Shown in pieces: positions 1 through 11,597 of a stretch of DNA of 64,000 nucleotides. Location of the stretch: contig JABYQN010000005.1 in the NCBI GenBank assembly GCA_022606135.1, forward strand, positions 1-64,000, given 5' to 3'. The first letter of the stretch is position 1; each line of letters starts with the position of its first letter. The notes beneath the pieces are model-generated. The model was not told where the DNA came from, made no database searches, and was given only the letters and a program-made list of their open reading frames with translations. The translations under genes were made by a program, and so were the position numbers. This DNA comes from Fomes fomentarius (taxonomy: Eukaryota; Basidiomycota; Agaricomycetes; Polyporales; Polyporaceae).

Positions 1-219
1 GTGTTGAATCTTGCGGGGCTGCGATGCCCGTAAACTGCCGAATGACGTACAGTGGTTGAAAGTGTTGGCATGATTGAGAGTTCCAAAACAAGGCTAATAG
101 TACAAATACATAAATACGGGCGGTTGAGCACATCAGTATCGTCCAAGTCAAATGAATAACATTGGAACGTCGTTGGTTAATAGCGATGAGAATTCCATTC
201 GTCGGGCCGATGAACTGCT
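1..219. other. Downstream flank of the amidohydrolase gene
   Basis: No coding region recognised. This is the 3' flank of the minus-strand amidohydrolase whose stop codon lies at 220-222. Confidence 0.5.
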
Positions 220-3200
220 CTAGAACGCGCCGTATACGAGCCGACCATCAATGACTGTCGCGGTGACATGCGTCGAGAGCACGTCCTTCGCAGGGATGGT
301 CATAATGTCCCGGGATAGCACGACAAAGTCGGCGAACTTGCCCGTAGTGATCGAGCCCAGGATGTCTTCGGTGAACGACGCGTACGCCGGGTCGATCGTC
401 ATGCCTACGCAGCAGACATCCCGTAGCGTGCCGGGGCGACACGGAGTATACAATCCGGTGTACGAACAAAGAGTGGAAAGAGATGGCCCGACGGAGACAG
501 CCACAGATTCGTCAGCATTGCGTAGGTAAATGCCAAGATATGGAGACCAACCTTTGAGCGCCTCCTCACGCGTCATCCGCTGTTCGGGAAACCTAACACG
601 CGCCCAGGGTCAGGTCAATGTGTACAGAAGTCACCGTAGCGGATCGGGGACCGAGTGGACTGGAGTCAGCGATGGAAATAGATACGCACCAGCCCCCAGG
701 ACCATGCGGCGACGTGCCGTCAGGCGAGACGCGCGTAATCGCGGCGTAGAACCCAGAGAGAGGGTTCATGTCCTCGACAGGGAAGTCAGAGCCGAGCGTG
801 ATGCGGCCGCCGTGGTCAATGATGCTCCGGAAGGCGTAGAGACCTTTGACGCGCTCGGGACCCTGCGGAGACGCGTCGGCGTCGTCACGAGAATTATTCG
901 GGTGGCGGTTGAGGGCGCGGAGGGCTAAACTTCAGAGTTTCTGGATAATCAGGGTGGGAAGTGGAACGTACCAGACGATCTTCCGCAAACCACATGTCGC
1001 TTATTCTGCACGAGACAAGGTATGTCAGACACACGGAATAGACGCGCCAGGGTCGGCGAGAAGAGGGCGCGGGGCAAAATACTGACGCGTGAGTAGGTTG
1101 AACGCTCGCGATGACTGCTCGTGATCGTCAGATCGTCAGATAGCGGTCAGATGGGGGCGGGCAATTGGGTAACCGTACCGCCAAGGTCTCCAAAGCGTGC
1201 CATATCTTTTTGGGCGAGGATCTGAGCGTGTTCGAGCCGCGGACGGAGCGCCGTGACGTTAGCTTCCGCAAGCGCGGCCTCGAACGCGTCGAGGACGACG
1301 CCGTTCGCCCGGTCTCCTATCGCGTGCACGTTCTGCGCAAGACGGGAGGGTCAGTTTGACTGGTGCATGTGGACAGAGAAGGCAAGAAGGACATACCACC
1401 TGCCAACCGTGCTTCATAAATTTGGGGATTACGTCGTTGAGCAGCTCGGGTGCAATTCGCAAGAATCCGCGCGTCTCTGGGTTGTCAGAGTACGGTTCAT
1501 AGAGCTTCAGCCACAAGATGGTAAGGGCGTTCAGAAATCAATACTGATGATAGCATCATCTGTGCACCCACTGCAGCTCCGCCCGACCGCAAGGCGCCTG
1601 AAACAGCACAGATGGTTGGGTCAGAGAGCGCCAAAAACGCGATGAACAAGGAGAGTACATTACCATCCGCGAATATCTTGACGCTCCGGACGCTAAGCCT
1701 ATTATTTCCCGCCAGTATGATCTTCTCGAAGGAGTCACCCCAATACGCGGCGGTCTCATCGAAATACTTCATGCCGTATATACGGAGCTACAAAGCCATA
1801 GACGGTCAGCACATGGAGAGAGGGCGGATGAAGAGGACGGAATCGGGTTACAGGAAGTACCGCAGCCTCTGCTTCTCTTGCGTGAAATGAGTACGTTAAG
1901 CGTCGACGGTGAGAACGAGACACGCACTTCCGGAAAAATTCAAGCGACCTAGGGTTGAAGCCCGCGTCGTGGACGGACGTCAAGCCGAATGAATGAGCAT
2001 CTTTGACTGTCGCTGCGAAGCGCTTCTGTAGCTGTTCATGCGTTGGTTCTGGAGGGATCACAAGATCCTGCGCGTTATCCAAAAACACCCCTGTGGATAG
2101 CGTCGTACGTCAACAGGAATACTACATAGAAACCAAATGGATAGACGTACCGGTAGGTTGGCCGACGGCGTCGCGGACGATCACCCCACCCTCTACTTCA
2201 TCCGGAAGAGGGTACATTGACTGAAGGACCGCGAGCGAGACCCAGAGCGCGTGGCCGTCCTTGCTCTGGAGGATGACCGGACGGCCGGCAACAACGGGAT
2301 CGGCTTCCAGCGCATGCTGGTTTGGGTGGATCAGCTTTTGATTGCGAAGGGAGAGGGAGAAGAGGGGACATACGTAAGTGGGCCATTGCTCTAACAGCCA
2401 CTTTGTGTGGTCCCAGCCCCAACCCTCGACGTACTTGGTCTTGTCGTTGATGATATCTGGATCCGCGAGAATATACGCTTTCACGCGCGCTACGGTTTCT
2501 AACGTGCACGAAAGGGGTAGTCAGCGAGGCTGTAGGTTTACTTAATGATATCGAGCGCATGCTGATGTGCGATCCTTCATTTGACCTGAGCCCGACATTG
2601 ACGGTCGAGTGTCGACGATCAGAGATGAGCGGTCAAGGCCCGTGACGATCGAATACCCATGGCGCAGTGTACGATGACATTTGTGCAAAGCCCAGACCGG
2701 CGAGTGCTGCATGCGTGAAGCTCACCTGCTATGCTCTTCGTGCCTTCTAGAGGCATCTGTTTTGTGGCACCGTATTCGAGGACATGGGAATGAGAATCTA
2801 GGAAGTGGTGGATGGGTCAGGCGCATTCATGGACCGTGGGGGCAAGTGGACTGACCACTGAGACCCGGAACGACGACCTGGCCCGGCTCGAGATACCGCA
2901 CCTGGAGACGCCGGGAAGAGGTCTCGTGCCAGCGAGATTGGACGTGATCTGTCGACGAAGAAAGTTTGGTATAAAACCCCCGACAAGAAGTGAGTTTGCG
3001 TCGGAGATTGCCTCGGGGGAAGAGGCGTACCGAGTGATCCGGTGGCAAGAAACTTGGCGTTGTGGACGAGGAGACATTGTGGACGAGGGATTTCCGAGTC
3101 GACGGTATAGATCTGTGCGCCTTCGCGGGAGCAAAGCGCGTAGGAATCGGAGAGCACAGAACGGACTACGAGGGTATTGTAGAGGAGGAGAGTGGAGGCG

Positions 3201-3397
3201 AGGGAGAGGACGAGGAGGAGAGCCTTGGAGGCGTGGGTGGGTGGTGGGAAGGTTTGGGAATGAGATGGAGGGGAAGATGGAGGGGGGGAATCAGACTTTT
3301 CGGGGGTGGCGCGTTTGCGGAGGCCTACGTCGTCGTGAGGAGACATGTCGGGATTGGTATGGAGAGGGATGATGGGCGTTTGTGGGAGAGCGAGCAT
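220..3397 (-). CDS. Membrane-anchored amidohydrolase, YtcJ-like (amidohydrolase family 3)
   Basis: A multi-exon gene (about ten exons) with all landmarks of the YtcJ-type metal-dependent amidohydrolases, which hydrolyse C-N bonds of amides or related substrates; the substrate here is unknown. Exon 1 (3031-3397) starts at an ATG and encodes a Ser/Pro-rich cytosolic tail, then a hydrophobic anchor around residues 60-80 (LLLVLSLASTLLL), so the enzyme is probably a type II membrane protein. Further downstream are the metal-binding DSHSH segment, GWGWDHTKW, the HAIGDRAN motif (about 1320), RPRLEHAQ, SDMWFAEDRL (about 1000), LGSDFPVEDMNP (about 800) and the C-terminal TREEALKGW...GKFADFVVLSRDI block. 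No in-frame damage was seen. Each intron starts GT and ends AG. Exon ends other than exon 1 are approximate. It is divergent from HRD1. Confidence 0.88.
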
Positions 3398-4575
3398 GGG
3401 AGACTATAAGTACCTGGAGAAGTGCATGAGAAAAAAGAACAGGGGTGGAAGATGTGGAAGGTATGAAAAGAGGCGCGACTGGGCAGGATTCAGGCAGGTT
3501 CAGACAGCGATCCTACACTCGGTCGATACTATAACCGAGCGTTAGATGGATATTGCTTGCGGTTTAGCGTCCACTGAGAGCGCTGTTGCTAAAACCAGGC
3601 TAATAGCTGTGAGCGTCTTTAAATTACTCGAGACGCGTCTCGAGCGCTCAGAGAAGGACGGTTTCCGCCAGTGCATCGAGCGCATTGTGCATGGTGCCAT
3701 CGAGCAGATACTGACGATCTCACACGGGGACAAGTGCAGGCTGGCTGGAGCGTCAGGGAGACAGATAGTCCGGCTTAGGTGAATGTCAAAGCTCGAGCCT
3801 ACGTGTGATGAAGGCAGGCAACATTCCTGCACATTGAACGCTGTTGTGAGCGCGCAAGGGAAAGGAGGAAGAAGGGTGATGGCGGTGGGTGATTGTGACT
3901 GCTAGAGTGGATTGAGGGAAGAGGTGTAGGGAGTGAGATGGAGAGGATGGCAAGGTCTGAGGTGCAGGTGTCGTTGACGTTCCTGCCCCAGAGTCGGTAC
4001 CCGCACTGCAGGGGCACAAGCAATTGACTGGGATTGGGGACGTTGATGGCCAGACGGAGTGGATTAAGCCTCTCCGCCCGCTGTTTGCCGTCTGAGCGTC
4101 CGAAGCAGACGAACAAGATGAATATTCATGCGTGATTCGGAACTTGGGACGCTCAGCAGCGTCCAAGTGATGCCGGCTCTTCCGAGAATACCCCTTCGCT
4201 CCGGCCTGAGACTCAGAGCGCGGCGAAGACATTCAGGCCCTAAGGAGGTGATACGCACCGTGAAAGAGTTCTTAGGTAGCCTGCGTTCAGATGACCGTCG
4301 CCGTTGGGAGATCAATAGAGAAGAGCAATCGAGATGAGCAAGTTCAAGTTCAAGCTCAAGAGAGGCCTATCTGATAAGATACCCTGAGCCGCACGTGATG
4401 TCGCCACGTCGGTGTGGCGTCACTCACACTGTTCACTTGAACTTGTCCTCCGACTCGCGCGCTCTCCGTCCCAGTCCTCCTCGTCCTCGTCCTCGTCCTT
4501 GTCTTCCTCTGTTCACCGACTTGAATGCCGTTCCAAGATGCCCTCCGCCAACGAGTACAACCCCTCACTGCAGTC
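3398..4575. other. Divergent intergenic region, amidohydrolase / HRD1
   Basis: About 1.2 kb between the two divergent starts. It must hold both promoters. Several short open frames occur on both strands (for example 3546-3782 and 3786-4232) but none shows recognisable protein features or splice context. A CTCGTC-rich pyrimidine stretch lies at about 4470-4510, just before the HRD1 start, a common pattern around fungal transcription starts. Confidence 0.5.
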
Positions 4576-7500
4576 ATGACCTCGAACAGGATCTTTCTCT
4601 ACGGTGTCTTCAGCACTTTCGCTCTTGCCGCCACAATCGCAAATGCATGTCGTGCTCACAGTAATTTCTACTCGGTTGCTATCTATCTCTCAAAGAGTAG
4701 CCGTAGTGTCCTCGTAAGTCTTCTCTCATTACGTCCCACATCCGCCTACCAATCCTCCAAAAGGTCCTCGCCAATTTCGGCTTCCTCTCTTCCCTCCTCT
4801 TCGGTCGCATCCTCCAGAAACTCTTCTTTGGTCCTTTACAACCACGCGAAGTTGAGGTACGTTCTCACTTTCAACCATTCACCACTCTTGCTCATCATCT
4901 CTCCCTCAATATCTCTCAGCGTCTCTACGATCAAACATGGATGTTTGTCACAGAATCCCTACTTGCCTTCACCATCTTCCGCGACGAGTTTGACGTTCCC
5001 TTCCTCCTCATGTTTGGCTTCCTCCTCTTTGTCAAGTGTTTCCACTGGCTCCTCGCTGACCGCGTCGAATCCGTACGTCTCTCCATCCCGACCACCTCCC
5101 CTCTCTCATCCCATTCCTCTCTCTAGATCGACCAGACCACGTACCCTGGTCCACCTACACTCTTCCATATCCGAATGAACGCTCTCTTCTGTCTACTCTG
5201 GGCGGTAGACATCCTCATGTTCGCATTCGCAGTGGACAGCACCTTGACTCACGGCGTTGGAGGCATGGTTCTCTTCGCAAGCGAGGTACGCCCGAGCAAC
5301 ATCTCATCTTTTTCGTCCCTTCAATTTCACTCCTATTCAGTATGCCATCCTCCTCGCCACCGCCCTTAATGCCATCTTGCGCTACATTCTCTCCCTCCTC
5401 GATCTCCGAAGGGCCCGTACGCGCGGTGGTGAGAACGCCCCTCCATGGGAGAACAAGAGCATGTACATTTTCTACATCGAACTCCTCACCGGTTCGTCCA
5501 GCCTTCCAACTGTCATTTCAAATATCGCTCACTTATCCATCCCTCATCCAGACTTCCTCAAGCTCGCAACGTACATGACGTTCTTCATGATCATCCTCAC
5601 ATTCTACGGTCTTCCCCTGAACATCATTCGGGACGTCTTCGTTACCGCCCGCTCCTTCATCACCCGTCTCCGTGCTCTCGTCCGCTACCACAACGCCACT
5701 CGTGACATGGACAGGCGCTATCCCGATGCGACCGAACCAGAACTTGCGGAGATGTCCGATCGTACATGTATCATCTGCCGAGAGGAGATGCAGTCTCGTA
5801 ACGTGGGAGGTGCGCAGCCAAATGCCCCAGCCGAGCCTGCGAACGGACAGCAACCGCAACAGCAGGATGGCCCGAACATGACGCCCAAGAAGTTGCCCTG
5901 CGGTCATATATTTCACTTTCAGTGCCTCCGTTCATGGTTGGAGCGGCAGCAGAGCTGCCCGACATGGTTAGTATGCCTACCTTCGTCCTCGGAGATCACC
6001 TGTCTTCTCCCTCACGAAGTCTCTCACTGATTTGCGTCCCTATTATAGTCGCCGCACAGTTCTCGAAACCAACCCTCAGCAGGCTCAGAACCAGGCGCCA
6101 GGCCCAGGCCAGCCGCGTGCTGCCGCTCCTCGTCCAGGTGCCGCACCCGCCCCGGGAGCTCCCCAAGGGCAGCAGGGTGCCGCGGGTGCGGGCAATCCAC
6201 TCGGATGGGTCGGACGCTTCTTCGGCGTGCCTCCGATTAACGGACAGTTCCCAGGTCCACAAGGCCAGTTCGCGCAGGGTGCCGCCCCTGCACTGCAACA
6301 GCAGCAGCCACAACGACAGCAACAGCAAGGAGTGCAGCCGAACGGTGCATGGGGTGCAGCGCCGATCCCCGGACAACTTCCGCCTCCCCCACCACCGCCG
6401 TTCTACGACCCTGTACGTGGCTGGCAAGTCCAAGCGCCAGGACATCCGTTGCCGCCCCATTTGCAGCCTCCACCTGTCTTTAGGGGGTTTTACGGTCCGG
6501 GACAGGCGTGGCAGCCTTGGGGTGACCCTCAGTGGTACGCTCCTCAAGCACAACCACCGCCCGTGCAACAACAGAACGCGCAACCACCGCCACACGGATC
6601 GTCGCCTGTCTCGCATCCGCATGCTCAGTCTCCGCCCGTCCAGACAGCTGTTGCTCCTATTGTTGTTGCACATGAGCGGCAAGATCATGCTCCTTCGCAG
6701 ACGCCAACGCCCACATCTACGACCAATGGTACTGCGAGCGCGGTGGATTCTGCGACCGAAACCAGTGCAGATGAACAAGTCCCGGAAAACCCACGTGCTG
6801 CTGCTGCATTGGCAGCGCTACGCAGGCGCCAGAACGTGCCTTTAACTCAGAGCGCGTCCTCATTATCGTCGACAACGGTAAATGCATCTACGTCTACAGC
6901 CCGAAGCTCAGGCGTCGCGCTTCCCGGTACGACCTTGAGCGCTGCACCGTCTTCTTCTGAACCGCCGGCTCAAAGTCCAACATCATCTGCTTCCTCTTCC
7001 TCGTCAGTGTCAGCGCGGGACTCTTCTGTCCCCGGACCCGCGCCATATCCAACTTCGGCTTTCACTCCCACTCCCACATCCACATCCGTCACCACAGCGC
7101 CACCTCCATTCGCCCAGGAGACGCCTGCGTCCTCGTCCTCGCAGCATCAGCAGCTTCCATCGCTCATACCTCTATACGACACCTCGCGCTTTTCTCTGCC
7201 CGTACCAGGCGCCAATCCTCACTACGCGCCGTACAATCATTACTACCGCGCGCCCGCACCCGGCAGTGGTCCTGCTGGTCCATCAACCATTCCCTTACCT
7301 CCCCATCTCGCTCAGACGCACACGTACCCGGTACACGGCCCTGGCCAGCGGCCACCTCAGCTACGCAGTTTGCGTCCGGGCTCAGGCTCGGGCTCGGTTC
7401 CAGGTGGAGCGGGAGGATCGGGGCAGACGAGGACTCCGCTGAGCCAGCTGCCACCGACGTTGACGGACGAGCAGCTGGCAAGGCTGGATAGGCTCACCAG

Positions 7501-7876
7501 GGAGGCGATCGACGAGCGGTTGAGGGTTCTCGAGGGCGTCTCGGGTGCGGTCTATAGGTGCGTGGAGGAGTTGACGAGGGTTAGGAGTGTGCTGCCGTCG
7601 TCGGTGAGGAGGGGGGACGCGGGCGCGCAGAGTTCGAGTCCGAGTCTGAGTCCGAGTCAGGGAAGGACGTCGCCGTCTTTTGCGTCCTCCGCAGCGGCGT
7701 CGGCGTCGGCGTCGACGAGCGGTGGTGGGACTAGTGCAGGTATGAGTGTAGCGACAGGAGCGAAGGCGCAGGATGCGGTCGTTGTGGACGGCGCGACCTC
7801 GTCGAGCGAGGAGGAAGGGTCGGCTTCGGCTTCGCCTGCATCTTCGATCACTTCGGAACTCGATGCGGACGGTTGA
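4576..7876 (+). CDS. hrd1: HRD1/synoviolin-type ER membrane E3 ubiquitin ligase
   Basis: RING-H2 ubiquitin ligase of ER-associated degradation, expected to sit in the ER membrane with SEL1/HRD3 and to ubiquitinate retrotranslocated proteins. Seven exons read cleanly: 4576-4713, 4764-4856, 4920-5072, 5127-5285, 5341-5491, 5552-5966 and 6049-7876. The N-terminal half has multiple hydrophobic helices with HRD1 signatures (NFYSVAIYLSKSS, LLFGRILQKLFFGPLQ, MNALFCLLWAVDI). The RING-H2 finger is CIICREEM ... LPCGHIFHFQCLRSWLERQQ SCPTC, whose last Cys codon is split by the sixth intron. The roughly 600-residue C-terminal exon is Pro/Gln/Ser-rich and disordered, with a short conserved-looking helical block near 7440-7580. 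An in-frame ATG at 4525 would add 17 residues. A 13-codon frame starting at 4538 overlaps the 4576 ATG as ATGA, so the choice of start may matter for translation. Confidence 0.93.
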
Positions 7877-8353
7877 ACCTCGTGTCTCGCGTTGGACGTC
7901 TCGTCTCGTGCCTTTGGCTTGTAATTACATGGATGGAAAAGATCAAGATATTGTGGAGTATCAAGGTTGTTGGTGCACGCATGCCCGCAGTCTGTACGTG
8001 TGAATATGTGCTGTTGGGCGTGCGGAATGGCAGGTCGTGGTCGATATGAACGACTCTTTGATCAATGGTTCTTCTGTCGAATATGTTCGCACATGCGAGT
8101 CGGGACTCGGTCTGTGGGCCTGACCGACTATAACGGCTTCGGCGGCCAATAACATCCGTCTGGGCAGCACATGCATGTCCGAGCTTGACGATCTGAGGTC
8201 CCTGCCCTACCACATACCGCGTCTCACGAGTTTTGTAATGGTGTAGCCTCAGAGAATCTGACCGTATTGACGGACACGATATGAAAAGAGTAAGCACAAA
8301 TACAACCATGTGCGCAATGCGGAGGAGGCAACTACAAGCGACTACGGATACAT
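7877..8353. other. Convergent 3' intergenic region
   Basis: Between the HRD1 stop and the stop of deaminase copy 1, which converge. No gene seen. The stretch from about 8210 to 8345 (CTCACGAGTTTTGTAA...) recurs at 20300-20416 and partly at 60470-60545, so it is conserved 3' flank of the deaminase family. Confidence 0.55.
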
Positions 8354-10531
8354 TCACTGCCACCCCAAACGCAACAACAGCTCACCCATATCACAATCCG
8401 GAAGCCGTACTGAGCGCGTGCGGGAAGTTTGCGCCGACTTGGACCTGGGTTCCATGCCCTCCTGGATCAGTTCCCAAAGTCTCATCAACAATTCCGCTCG
8501 GATAATCTTGAGTACCTCGGCTGGAACACCCGGCGGCGGCAAGCACGGATACACCGTGCTATGGCTTCCTGGTAGGACAACCTCCGGATGTCGTGATCGA
8601 TTCTCTTTAGCATCACCCTTCATCCGCCATTTGTTCAGCTCCGAACCGAGCAGCCAGCAGCAAAAGCAACACTTCTTCGAGACACCGATGCGCATCGTTG
8701 GCCGCTGGAAGGTCAGTCAGTATCGGCGGTCACGCGTCACGACTGGGATCAGCTGGCGCAACTCACCTTCAAATTCTCGGAGTCTTCAACCTCCAAGTAC
8801 GCCGCACCCATGAGCGCGGCCCCCGCATGTATTGAGACTCTAACCTCCTGCCATTCTGAAGGCCAGCTTCGCTCGAATAGGTCGTCTATCGTCTCCTTCT
8901 TGCTCGGACTCAACTGCGTCAGTACCTTCTTCAATCCATCCACCACCACCCCGTCGAACTTGTGAGAGTCATCCACGGTGAGGAGCTTCATGGATAGCTG
9001 TGCATTGCCTTTGCTGTACTTGTTCAGCAACTGCATCAAGAATTGGGAGGCAGCGCAAGGGATAGCCAGACTGGAGATGTAGCGGCGGACATGGGTGACG
9101 GCAGGATCGTCATCTTTGTCGTCCTTCGACTCAAAGTCAGCCTGGAATTCTGGACGCCCTTCTGCTGTCTCTGCTCCCAATCATTAGTATCTGGTCACGA
9201 TGACATGAAGCGTGAACCTGCCTTGATCCTCCTCGTCGATGGGCACAGCGCCTTCGTGACCGTCGCTGACTTCGGTGGGGAAAGCAGCACCTTTGCAACC
9301 GTTCAGTGACTTTGTATATCATGCGACAGAACGGCATATATTACCCGCAGCATCGCCCGGTTTGCGTGGGTTGAACAGTGCTGTGCAACGGTGTGAGCAA
9401 TACGTGCATATCCACGATCTGGCGACACATACCTTTCGTCTGGAATTTTCTCACTCCGACGGTATACCTCGAACGAAGTGCGAGAGCGAGGTTCGGGGTG
9501 ACAAGCTTGGAGACAACGCCCAAGCGGACAAACTCGTGGATGACTTGAAGATTGCAACGAACAAGGAGAATATTCTGGCGAAGTTCTGCCCACCGACTCT
9601 CCTCCGAGCTGCCCACGACGTCTTTGAGCGATTTGACCCCGTTCTCCAGACGCTCGAGAGCGTCTCGGAGGACACGTGCCCATCGTTTCCGGTTCGATGT
9701 AGTCAAGGGAAACTCAGGTTTGTCCGAGGTAGATGTCGAACGGGTGATACCAACGGCCTCCAGTAGATTCACGACATACTCACTGCGAACCTTGATCGAT
9801 GTGTCTTTGCGCCAGTCATCCATAGGATCGGGGAGTGTTGCGACTTTCGCATTCTTGCGAGGGTTCCATGCGGCTTCGATGAGGCGGATCGTTTTATCGC
9901 CCCGATACTTCCTTCCGTACTCCAAACGGGAGGAAAGTAAGCGGCGAGTGCGGTAGATGGTGAAGTCCGTCAGGAGGGTGAGGTAGTAGCCCGGCTCTGG
10001 TTCATCGATCTGAAGCAGTTGAAAATGGCGCATACATCCTGAGCATGATCCTTGAGGGAGTCCGCCCTGCAACGGGGTGATGCAAGATCAGTATGCCGTG
10101 CAAACTCCAGAGTGGTGCACGTACGACTTTGGACACGTCAATATGTCTAACACCTCCTCTTCGCTTCGGGATTCTACAACTTGAATGGATAGTCGGGGTT
10201 CGGTACCCGCGGCCGACGGCCGACTGCGCGATGTATCATGGTTTGCAGCGATGAGAGCAGACATGACGAGCTGCTGATCCTCGACGTGCACTCTACCCGT
10301 GACGGCGACACCTCGGTCATCGATTCTAGTGCTGAGAACGGCAGAGACATTGGTCCACAGTTTGAGCTCCTTGTCCTCCGTGGGCGTGGGGTGCGGTTGT
10401 TCGACTGGATAGCCAGCGATTAGCGTGGTGAGAATGAAGATGGTGGAGCGAAGAACATGGTCGGTGTCGATGTCGATGTTCTCGAAGTCTTTGCGCTTGA
10501 AGAACGAGTGGGGATTGAAAGGAAGGGCCAT
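8354..10531 (-). CDS. OTT_1508-like deaminase-fold protein, copy 1 (catalytic Glu replaced)
   Basis: Multi-exon fungal protein of about 600 residues. The N-terminal helical region is unassigned (FKRKDFENIDIDTDHVLRST, then an exon with DFTIYRTRRLLS and LERLENGVKSLKDVVG). The C-terminal domain has the cytidine-deaminase-fold zinc motifs of the OTT_1508-like family, predicted to deaminate bases in nucleic acids or nucleotides. The first motif reads VSIHAGAALMGA where the paralogues read VSIHAEAAVMGA, so the proton-shuttling Glu is Gly (codon GGG at 8821-8823). The second motif, IGVSKKCCFCCWLLGSEL, keeps the CxxC pair. Introns are intact by comparison with copy 2. It starts at an ATG at 10531. 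The C-terminal tail after about 8440 differs from the paralogues. It is probably expressed but catalytically dead. The family assignment rests on motifs only. Confidence 0.72.
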
Positions 10532-11597
10532 GAGTACTAGTATCGGATTAACCCCTCAGAAATAAGGCTCCAGATCAGTTCGCTCGCAAAACCGCTCCGC
10601 GCTAGATGAACTAGTTCGACTCAGGAAGCGCCTCGTGTGGTTGCATGGTACTTGAATGCCTCGACCTCGCTGAAAAATCCATCAAAGCACCTTCAATCAC
10701 CCAGAAGACTTCCAAGATCATATATAATGGCACAAGCCAATCTATGACCGTAGCTACTGAGGAAACGTTTGGGTGAGACCGTTTCTGGGTCCGCGCATTC
10801 ATTTGTACTTGATGAAGGCTCACTTCGCTTGCAATCATCCCTACCCCTACGGGTCCATCGGCATGGTCAGAGGTGCCCTGCAAAGGGGCTCGGTTACATT
10901 CCCCAGATGCGTGCCACTCCTGGGAATTACACCGGAATTGTTAACACGGCCCTAGAAAAGAGTCAGAAACCATCAGTCAACTTTTCTCCCGCACGTGGTC
11001 CAAATGCATGGAAACAGGCACCGGATATGTAGGTTTCCTTTTCATGAGATTGGAAGAAAGGGCGATGAACAGGTGTCTAGTGGGTCACACCTTTTCTGAG
11101 AGAAAAAATGTGGAGTTGCCCCACCAGCGAATATCCCCACGCCTGGTTGCACGTCGTGAATGGCAATTCTCTTTCAATCCATGCAACAGGGCATGACCTG
11201 GTGATGCTATGGAAACTATAAACCGCTACCCAATCTCCCTCCCGGACCAGGGAATGCCGCAGTGCATGCACGTCGTATTCAAAGGTCAGGTATTTCTCGA
11301 GAAAGCGAGAATATCTGCCGGCGCATTTCCAATTCAACGGGATGTTCGTGGCATGTACATGCTGTCGGTAGGTCGGGGTAAGGTATGCGCCAATGGGACG
11401 GCACGAGGCGATGATGTTCTAGGAGTGGATACACGACGTCGATGAGCAGTCCTGATACTGACCGTGAACCGTCGCTCATCGCTTCCCCCCCGATCATAGC
11501 CTGCATGTGGAACCTTCAGGCCAGAGTCACCCCATTCAAACAGTAGGCCACTGCGAGCGAGACACAGCATCCACTTGAGTCACAACAAGCGGCGATG
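10532..11597. other. Intergenic, unassigned
   Basis: Between the start of deaminase copy 1 and the TRS65 stop. The minus strand carries two overlapping short open frames (11279-11506, 75 codons, with LLIDVVYPLLEHHRLVPSHW; and 11077-11337, 86 codons) that look more protein-like than chance. I found no start or splice context joining them into a gene. They may be an eroded gene fragment. Confidence 0.35.

Noticed and set aside
3546..4337. Several 70-150 codon frames in the amidohydrolase/HRD1 spacer
   Set aside because: No motifs, no intron signals and overlapping on both strands; treated as promoter DNA.
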